Shown here piece by piece: positions 56,918 through 64,000 of a DNA stretch of 64,000 nt. Made by a program: the position numbers and the translations under genes. Numbering within the stretch: the first letter of the stretch is position 1; the number at the start of each line of letters is the position of its first letter. This DNA is from Globodera rostochiensis (taxonomy: Eukaryota; Nematoda; Chromadorea; Rhabditida; Heteroderidae): the NCBI GenBank assembly GCA_018350325.1, contig JAEVLN010000012.1, forward strand, positions 2,377,991-2,441,990, in the 5' to 3' direction. The notes under the pieces were generated by a model. It did no database searches. It was not told the origin of the DNA and saw only the letters and a program-made list of their open reading frames with translations.

Positions 56918-59160
56918 TCAGTTGTTGGCTGCCAATGCCAACCTCCGAAAGTGTTCCCTCTCCGCGCCGGATTCGGCCATTTCGTAGCCATAGGAGAGGA
57001 CGAAAATGCCTTCAACGGACGGACATTTATTCGACTGCGAAACAAAAATTGTGACTTCTTTCCGAGTAAATTGGACACAGCAGCAAATGTTGCAGCACCG
57101 GATTGCACTTGGGGAAAGGACACTGCCGGCGCTTCCACCGCTCCACAAGGGAAATTTGGTCCGCGAACTCGGAGAATGCCTGAAGCAAAATTCTTTAACA
57201 AATTAATTGGGCTTTGTTTTTTGTATTTGTTACATTTGAACTAGGGTAAGACAACCCCGGGGTTTTCGTCAAAATAAACCAGGACGCATCAAAAAACTCG
57301 GCTAACCGAGTCCCCAAATCCCGGGTTTAACACCGGTCTTGTCTTACCCTAATTTGAACCCACGGTACCGTATGCCTTCCCTAGACGCCCACCGTACCAT
57401 TTGGTTGAAATGTCCGTTGGGCAGCGGCTGCACGCATTTCCGGAACAACATCAACAAGTCTTTGAGGAGAAGGCCGAAGAACGGAATAACCAGCCGATCG
57501 CCCCCCTCCGAATTGGAGTCGGAACGCCAAATGGCCGCCTTCAGCGTGGCGCGATAATTGACGAAATTTCCGGAGGGGTCCAATTGACGTTGGAGCACCT
57601 AACGGAGAGGAAAGAACTTTCAGTTTTTCGTGAACATCCAGAACACCTCGAGCTTGCTCTTGTCCACTTTGTTCCATGTCCGTCTCAGCCGCGCTACCGG
57701 CTGCGCACTGAGCCCGGCGACGATGGCCATCAGAGAGTTGAAGTTGCCGCAGTTGACACACTCTTTGGCCACCTCGATGTAAAACTCCACGCATTTGGCA
57801 CGATGCCTTTAAATGGCATTCGTTCAATTATTAGGGTGATTGGTTCATGCCACCTTTTGTGCGCGTGTCGTAACACTTCGGAGGCCACCAGAGCACTGAG
57901 CTGGTTGAACCAGGAGACGTAGTGACGAACAGTGCCCCGGGACGGCTTCTCCCCGAGGGCGTCCGGCGAAGTGGCACCAACCGCCAGCACCAACTCGTCC
58001 ACTCCGATCATTGACAGACGCTCCTTTACGGACAAAAAGCAATCGGAGTAGTCCATTAACGAACTTTGAATGTAATAAATAATGCCCCCCCCGCCAAACG
58101 AACCAACTCAATGTGTGCCAACTGTTGCGCCACTGTGGACGCCTTTTCGCCGAGTCCGACCAGTCCGGTCAGACAGTCGCTCTTCCGTTCTGCTTGCTCC
58201 TGCCCGGGCTCCAAACTGCAAATCGCCTGCTCGTACCGTTCCAAACGGACCAACTGTGAAACAGAGCCAGCCAATTCTCGTCTCCCCAACTTTAGACTGA
58301 CTCCTCCCCCCCCCTCCCCAAATGCCCTCCCCCCCTCCAATCGGCCACCCCCCCCCCCTCAAATTCCCTCTCTCCCCCCCCCCAAATGCCCCCCCTTCCC
58401 CCCCCCCAATTGTCTCCCCCCCCCCAATTGGCCACCCCCCCCCCCCCCCAAATGCCCTCCCTTCCCCCCCCCCCCCCAATTGTCTCCCTCCCCCCTAATT
58501 GCCCACCTCCACTCTCAGCTCTCCAAAAAGTTCGTCCACCCGACGCTGCGCCTGCACATCCTTTGCAGCACCGCTCAATGACAGAAGTGCCAGCATTCGG
58601 TCGCGCATCGTTTGCTCGCGGAAATCGTACGGAACGGAACGCACCCATTCCGTGCAGAAGGCAAAAACGTTGTCGAACAGTCGACGGCGTGCCGCCTTGG
58701 CGAAGTTAGCCGAACGGGCATTCTGCGTGAACATTGTGTGCTGGAAGGGAATTGTCAGCACACAGTCGCCATAACGCGATCACGACCAGGGTCCGGGAAA
58801 CACCTGTAACAGTTTTTGGAGCAGTTCGGAAGGCGAGATGAACGTGCGGAGGTTGACGAGGTGGACAAACACTTGCTGAGGGGACGGCCGATAATCGACG
58901 GTCGGGAAAAGTCTTTGAAGGGTCGAGGCCAACTCGACGTTCAGCTGATAAGCAGAACATTTGTTGGGGCAATTTTCTCGTCTCACCTCCTCCCGACTCA
59001 GCGCCCGCGAATTCGTTGCCCCCACCGAAGTGCCATTGCTTTTGCCCCCTTCCTCACTGCGCTGAATAATTTTGGTGGAAAGAATGGCGGCCGGGATGGA
59101 GGAGGAAGAACATGGCGAGCTAGAGCAGGAAGGGGACGCCCCGTTGGAGGAGTGCAGCAT
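56918..59160 (-). CDS. RASGEF1-family Ras/Rap guanine nucleotide exchange factor
   Basis: Exchange factor activating a Ras-family GTPase. Start taken at ATG 59158-59160 (MLHSSNGASPS); an upstream exon is possible. The Ras exchanger motif region includes LFPTVDYRPSPQQVFVHLVN and LRTFISPSELLQKLLQVF, then SANFAKAARRRLFDNVFAF. The CDC25-type catalytic domain follows: STVAQQLAHIELVR spliced to LSMIGVDELVLAVG, HYVSWFNQLSALVASEVL, CGNFNSLMAIVAGLS, LDPSGNFVNYRATLKAAIW, and LVIPFFGLLLKDLL with LPNGHFNQM. That exon ends at 57398 (ATG|GTACGG) and joins 57180 (AFSEFADQISLVERWKRRQ), giving the exact spacing of human RASGEF1. The last exon ends EREHFRRLALAANN and TGA near 56918. The domain order and LPNGH motif favour RASGEF1 over SOS or RasGRP. 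Confidence 0.9.
57242..57351. mobile_element. 110-bp hAT-type MITE in RASGEF1-like intron
   Basis: Perfect 13-bp terminal inverted repeats TAGGGTAAGACAA (57242-57254) and TTGTCTTACCCTA (57339-57351), flanked on both sides by the 8-bp target duplication ATTTGAAC (57234-57241 and 57352-57359). The TAGGG end and 8-bp duplication are hAT superfamily features. The element is non-coding and lies wholly in the intron between exons ending at 57398 and beginning at 57180. Confidence 0.92.
58305..58500. repeat. C-rich minisatellite in RASGEF1-like intron
   Basis: Units of a C-run followed by AAATGCCC, AATTGTCT or AATTGGCCA, in the intron between the exon ending near 58.5 kb and the one encoding QLVRLERYEQ near 58.25 kb (minus strand; the transcript is G-rich here). 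Of the same general type as the minisatellites in the plexin and L1CAM-like introns. Confidence 0.85.
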
Positions 59161-59389
59161 CGGACAACGTTCACGACGGACGGTCAGCTGCTGTTCCTGT
59201 GGGGGGGGGGGTCAAATGGTGGAAAGTCACCAATTCAATAAACTGCCCGGGCTTTAGGGGGGGGGGCTAACCAAAATATTAAAATTCGGACATAAAAGCC
59301 TTTAGGCACAAAACTGTAAAGGGCGTTTAGAGAGTACACTTATTGACGATAGACGTACAAATGGTCGCAGAATTGCATTGGTCGGTGGG

Positions 59390-59420
<31 letters not shown>

Positions 59421-61637
59421 GGGGGGGGGGGAGGGGAGATAAGAGGAAAGTGTTAAAAGCAGTGTAAATAATGGACGGATAAAAGGAAAAGGCGGGGGGG
59501 GGAAGGGATTTGGACAAGCCATTAAAGAAAGAACAGCAGGTAATGTGCGAGTATTGCAAAAGAAAGGGGAAAGACGGGCGGGGAAAGCCATGCGGGGAAA
59601 GCCATAAACTAAGTGGGGGTCGGGGAAAGAAACGGTCGGGGGGGGGGGGGACACGGGGACGGGGACGGGGAGAAGACGGACGGGGAACCATTCCTTCACA
59701 AGCACAAAGAATCTGCAACAAATACTGCTCCCCCTCCCCGTCCCTCCGGGGTGGCCAACCGGTAAAGTGGCGGCGAAGACGGGACACTTCACAAAAAATG
59801 ATGAAACTCCCGGCGAGGAGGGGGTTTTTTTGTTTTGTAATAACAAAACAATTGAATTGACTAACCGTCCGTCCATAAGCACTTAAAATACAGTCAGATA
59901 CAGTACCTCAGTCCGCTACAGAACCAACCAATCGATGAACAAATGCCGAACCCAGACAGAAAAATGAGACAAATTTTGCCCCATTTTATTCACTCTGACG
60001 GACATTTAGTTGGACTGGACAAAAGAATGTCGCGAATATTTCGGGCCGCAATTCTTCAAAGGAATTTTGGTGCTCTTTGCCCTCCCAAAAAATGGCCGCG
60101 GGGGGAGGGGAAAGTGTCCATTTAAATGGGCGCCGGAGGGGGCAAATAGTAAACGCTAAAAGGGGGGGGGGCGGTCACCAAATGTTTGCTTTGCATTTGC
60201 ACGGACGGCCAAATGGACGAGTAAAACTCAACAAACATTTCATTTCCTTTCTTTGTGTCTGAATTCGTCCGGGCCCCGGGGGTCGGTTGGCCTGGCAAAA
60301 AGGGCAAAACGGGCATTTATGCCTTTTGAATTTTTCCAAAAAACATTTTTTGTTTTGGACAAATTCAATGGCAAATTCTCAAAAATTTCTAAATTTTCGA
60401 AATGCAAAAATTGTTGTTTTTGGAGTGCTTTTTGAGTGTTGTGAATGAATTCATTTGCAAAAGTGTGGAGGCGGCGGTGGCGAATTGGTTGGATCAATTT
60501 TGGGGGGGGGGGGCATTATTAAATTATTATAAACGGCGCTTCGGGGGGAAAGCGTCCGAAACTCGGGGAATTTGCGATCGCCGGAGGGGACGGACGGTCA
60601 TTATAATATCGCAAACAATTCACTGCAAATTCTTCTGCAAATTAAAATTTATGAAAGCGATTTTCGCGCGAATGTCCGGCGTAATTTGCATCCGCGCATT
60701 TATTTGAACAATTTTAATGAGAAAATAAAACCAAAATGACGTCACCACCACCCAAAAAATGGCCGCGGATTGGTCCATTTGTTGTCCAAATTGGAATAAA
60801 CGCCATAAATGACAGAATATTGCACTTTGTCCGTATATGTAAAAGTTGTTCAACCGATTCTATAAAGCCCGGTGTGTCCGTCCCGTCGGTGATCGGTGAC
60901 CTCCACGAAGTGATCAAACAAAAAATGATGGACGGCCGAAGAGAGGGAGAGAGAGAGAGAAAGGACGGAAGAGAGAGCAGAGGGCGGGAGAGGGACAAAA
61001 TTGATCGTCCTTCCGTCCATAGCCGGGGGGGGGGAGTCGCGCGCGACGGAAAGACACCGGGGGGGGGGGGGGGGGGGGGGGGGGAAGGGAATGTGAAAGA
61101 GAGGGCAAAACTAAGGGCTGGCCAGATTGTGCCCCTCGGGGGATGAGTTGCAACCAAAACACAAACAGAAATTAATTCCGATATTTTGGGACGATTTTGT
61201 TGTGGAAATAATCAAAAATAAATGCCTTCAAATGCTTCCACCGGAGCGCCGAGCACTCGCGCAAGGTCATTGATTCATTCGTTCGTTCTTTCTTTTCTGT
61301 TGGCCCTCCCGTAAATCCCCGCCGGATAAATCGACCCTCGACCCCTCCCCCCCCCTCCCCTTCCCTCGGGGGTTGCACTTCCCACCATAAAAGCGTGCAA
61401 TGTCAGGGAACTGCGACTCGCGGCCTCGCGCGACGTCTTCGCCACTGCCGTTGTTGCGGGTCGACAATAATCGACAGCTACCTCCGCGGGCTCGAGCCAC
61501 CTGACATTGAAAATTGTAAAATAAAATTTGCTCCGATCGATCGGTCCCTAACGCTATAGCTTCAAAACGAACCATCTCCGATCACTTTCCCCCTTAACTC
61601 TCGCCGTGCTTTGGCAGCTTCGCGACCGCCCGGCCGT

Positions 61638-61697
61638 CGTTGGCGCCGTCGTTGGTGCCGTCGTTGGTGCCGTCGCTGGTGCCGTCGCTGGTGCCGT
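61638..61697. repeat. 12-bp tandem repeat GTTGGTGCCGTC
   Basis: Five imperfect copies of a 12-base unit (GTTGGTGCCGTC / GCTGGTGCCGTC). In frame it would read as repeated VGAV on the plus strand or TAPT/TAPA on the minus strand, but no supported gene surrounds it. Confidence 0.75.
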
Positions 61698-63223
61698 CTC
61701 TCTTCCATCCGAAATTGTCTTTTGCGCCTTCACCGATTGGCGACCCTTCAGCAGCAAATGGTTTTAATGAGCTTCGCAACCCCCGAAACTGTCTAAATGC
61801 CCCCTCCACCACAACTTCAGGCCGTCCATCCAGAAAGTCATGAAAGACTGACTCATCACTTACAAATTAGTGGAGAGAATGGAGAAACCAGAGAAAGATT
61901 TTAGCGTAAACAAATTAGCACAATAATTACAATAATTAACCCTTCAATCAAATAAAAAAGTGACCAAATTTCCCTCGGTTTTTGGTGGTAAGAAAATTTG
62001 CCTAAGTCCCACGAATTCGAGTGAAAATTGCGAAATTTCCTTGAAATTGAAGGTCCGAACTTCTGCAGCCCCCCCCCAATTCAGCTTTTTCTCTATCAAT
62101 CCGATCCCCCCCTCCCCCCCTCTCCAATCGCATCCGTTGCGCACTTTGGACGATAAATTACGTGGCGAGCGGGGGGGGGGGGGGGAGGAATTGAAAGGCT
62201 TTATCGGTCCCCACTTATTATTCTGATTAAAAAATATTTATCTTCTGCTCGCACTTTATTAGGCTTGTTGTTTGTTGTTGGCACCAAATTCTTGTAACAG
62301 CCGAAGAATTTCTTTGAATATACCAGGAAGCCGACATTCTGGCACTTTGCCAAAAGCATATTGATCAATTCATCGGCTCCCTCCTTTCGCTTGCCACCCT
62401 TCGCCACAGAATTTCCCCCCCCCCCACAGCGACACCCATTCCCCTGCATTTGGCCATTTAATCAATCCAACTCCAATTCCCCCCCTCCCCCGCCCCCCGC
62501 CAATGTCCGTCCGTCCCATCGGTTCAGAATTTATTTGTTCAGCTTCTCTTCAAAAGTTTGGTCTTCGGACGGGCGTCCCGCTAAGTTTCTCGCCCGTGAA
62601 ATTTTGAATTCGAAGCGATTTTTGTGGGGGGGGGGGAGGGGGAATGGATTATATGAACATTCGCCCCCCCCCCCAATTTTGTGGATGGATTTGGAAAATG
62701 AATGCATAAATTCCATCTCATCCCAGGCCCCTCCTCCCCGCACATCTTCTTTCGGCTTATGGCCCACTTTTTCAGCGCTTCGGTGAGCAGTGAGCCAACG
62801 CCCCCCGCCCCCGCCATCGTTTTCGCCCCCCCCCCTCAGTCTGTGCTGTTGTTCGGTGTCTTCTTCACGTCCCCCCCCCACACCTCCCCCGCAGCATCCC
62901 CTCCCCTCATCTCCACCAATAAGCAAGCGTCACCCTTCCCGGTCTTTGTGTTCACTCATTCATTTCGAATTCCGAGTCCCCGGAGATGAATTTTAGGCGT
63001 TGCAAAATTTTGGATGACTCAAATCGAAATGTTTTGCGACTCATCTCAAAGCGGAAGCATCAGATTTTTTATTTTTTCGCGTTTCAACCCCTGAGGGTTT
63101 ATTTCTGAAATTGTTTTTTGTTGCTGAAATCGTCCATCGGCTGTTCTTTTTCTCTCTCCTCATGCGAAAGTCTTCGGTTTCAGCGCAGCTCACGCGGACA
63201 GCGAGACGGTTCAGCACGGTCAG

Positions 63224-63612
63224 TAGTGAATACAGTTCAGTCAATTAGGGATGCTTCAAATAACGTTCCTTGAATACAGTTCAGTCAATTAGGGATGCTT
63301 CAAATAACGTTCCTTGAATACAGTTCAGTCAATTAGGGATGCTTCAAATAACGTTCCTTGAATACAGTTCAGTCAATTAGGGATGCTTCAAATAACGTTC
63401 CTTGAATACAGTTCAGTCAATTAGGGATGCTTCAAATAACGTTCCTTGAATACAGTTCAGTCAATTAGGGATGCTTCAAATAACGTTCCTTGAATACAGT
63501 TCAGTCAATTAGGGATGCTTCAAATAACGTTCCTTGAATACAGTTCAGTCAATTAGGGATGCTTCAAATAACGTTCCTTGAATACAGTTCAGTCAATTAG
63601 GGATGCTTTAAA
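63224..63612. repeat. 44-bp tandem repeat, about 8.8 copies
   Basis: A 44-base unit starting TTGAATACAGTTCAGTCAAT and ending AATAACGTTCC is repeated almost without change. The last copy breaks off after GGGATGCTT. There are no spacers, so it is a minisatellite rather than a CRISPR-like array. It directly abuts the exon at 63652. Confidence 0.95.
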
Positions 63613-63651
63613 ACGTCCTAATTGTCTTAAACTCTCGCAAGATCCTCTTCA

Positions 63652-63901
63652 GGTCATCGCCCCCCAGCTGACCAAACTGGACGCGGTGCCCGTCCTGCAG
63701 AAGCACCAACGACTGCTCATTCGAATTGCGGACATTTCCAAGCTTCAGGAGGCGATCAAGCAGTACGTGCTGCACAACGGACGTTTATTTGACCCCGTGG
63801 AGTTCGAAATTCGGGCGGACGACGACGCCGGGGCTGGCCCACCACTGCTGACAGCACAATTTTACGCCGAAGAGGTCGAGATTAATCAACCCCCCAGGGG
63901 A
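63652..63901 (+). CDS. Exon of an unrecognised gene
   Basis: After a CTCTTCAG acceptor, an open frame encodes VIAPQLTKLDAVPVLQKHQR, KLQEAIKQYVLHNGRLFDPV and EFEIRADDDAGAGPPLLTAQ, ending after EVEINQPPRG at 63904 if no splice occurs before. The composition is that of a normal soluble helical protein and codon use resembles the neighbouring genes. I cannot name the family. The gene may continue past the window; the 3' boundary (donor or stop) is uncertain. Confidence 0.5.
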
Positions 63902-64000
63902 TGACTTTTCGAGTTGGCCCATGCAAAAAAATCCAAACCTTGTGGGACTGAAAGTTTCTTCTCCATTCCAATAAATGGCAGAATCTGTCCCTCCACCACC

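Larger units (their letters stand above)
59161..63640. other. Repeat-rich region without a secure gene
   Basis: No exon with recognisable similarity on either strand. It holds a C26-G11 tract at 59395-59431, long G runs near 59640, 60160, 60505 and 61060-61084, a GTTGGTGCCGTC-type tandem repeat at about 61638-61695, and several C runs at 62.07-62.9 kb. The minus-strand frame at 62201-62449 (ADELINMLLAKCQNVGFLVY) is not low-complexity and might be a 3'-terminal exon, with AATAAA nearby, but I cannot assign it. Confidence 0.5.

Noticed and set aside
57339..57375. Possibility that the MITE supplies the 5' splice site of the RASGEF1-like exon (TAGG|GTAAGA)
   Set aside because: The donor at 57398 (ATG|GTACGG) is in phase 0 with the next exon and gives exact family spacing; the MITE donor is out of phase.
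62201..62449. Minus-strand frame with ADELINMLLAKCQNVGFLVY
   Set aside because: Not low-complexity and has AATAAA nearby, but no second exon, start or family match could be found, so not called as a gene.
63224..63612. CRISPR-like array
   Set aside because: Direct 44-bp repeats with no spacers in a eukaryotic setting; a minisatellite.

Overview
This window looks like nematode nuclear DNA, probably from a tylenchine (plant-parasitic type) species. Genes are split into many short exons by mostly small introns. Several proteins match nematode or metazoan families (plexin, L1-type cell adhesion molecule, dynamin-related DRP-1, TOCA F-BAR, PICK1, RP2, a peptide-type GPCR). At least two introns appear to use GC instead of GT at the 5' splice site. 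Introns and intergenic DNA are full of long poly-G/poly-C tracts and G/C-rich minisatellites. The species is not determined by the sequence; I infer a cyst- or root-knot-nematode-like genome. No bacterial features, CRISPR arrays or viral genes were seen.

Layout: 1-6.1 kb is non-coding DNA with G/C homopolymer tracts. 6.1-17.8 kb (+) is a plexin receptor (sema, PSI, IPT, TM, split RasGAP). 18.6-21.75 kb (-) is a dynamin-related paralogue (drp-1 copy A), part of a segmental duplication. 22.4-28.0 kb (-) is an L1CAM/neuroglian family adhesion receptor (LAD-2-like). 29.1-32.0 kb (-) is sphingosine-1-phosphate lyase. 32.15-33.15 kb (-) is Mediator subunit MED20. 33.4-38.3 kb (-) is a TOCA/CIP4 F-BAR-HR1-SH3 protein with a tRNA-Lys in an intron. 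38.76-40.3 kb (+) is PICK1. 40.65-43.7 kb (-) is the full-length drp-1 (copy B). 44.9-45.8 kb (+) is protein phosphatase inhibitor-2. 46.2-48.1 kb (-) is an RP2/TBCC-domain protein. 48.1-49.1 kb (-) is an unrecognised multi-exon gene. 49.5-55.3 kb (-) is a peptide-type GPCR whose second intron appears to hold a complete ATAD5/Elg1 clamp-loader-like gene. 56.9-59.2 kb (-) is a RASGEF1-type Ras exchange factor. 59.2-63.65 kb is repeat-rich with no secure gene, and the right end holds a 44-bp tandem repeat and an exon of an unrecognised gene.

The main biological story is the duplication. A block running from the first exon of the TOCA gene through drp-1 (38.2-44.1 kb) has a second copy at 18.09-22.13 kb. 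That copy sits between two direct copies of the L1CAM 3' UTR, as if inserted there. The copied drp-1 keeps its GTPase motifs and splice sites but has lost the variable domain and has a diverged stalk, and pick-1 is absent from this copy. The plexin and the LAD-2-like receptor, whose C. elegans relatives act together in semaphorin signalling, were probably direct convergent neighbours before this insertion.
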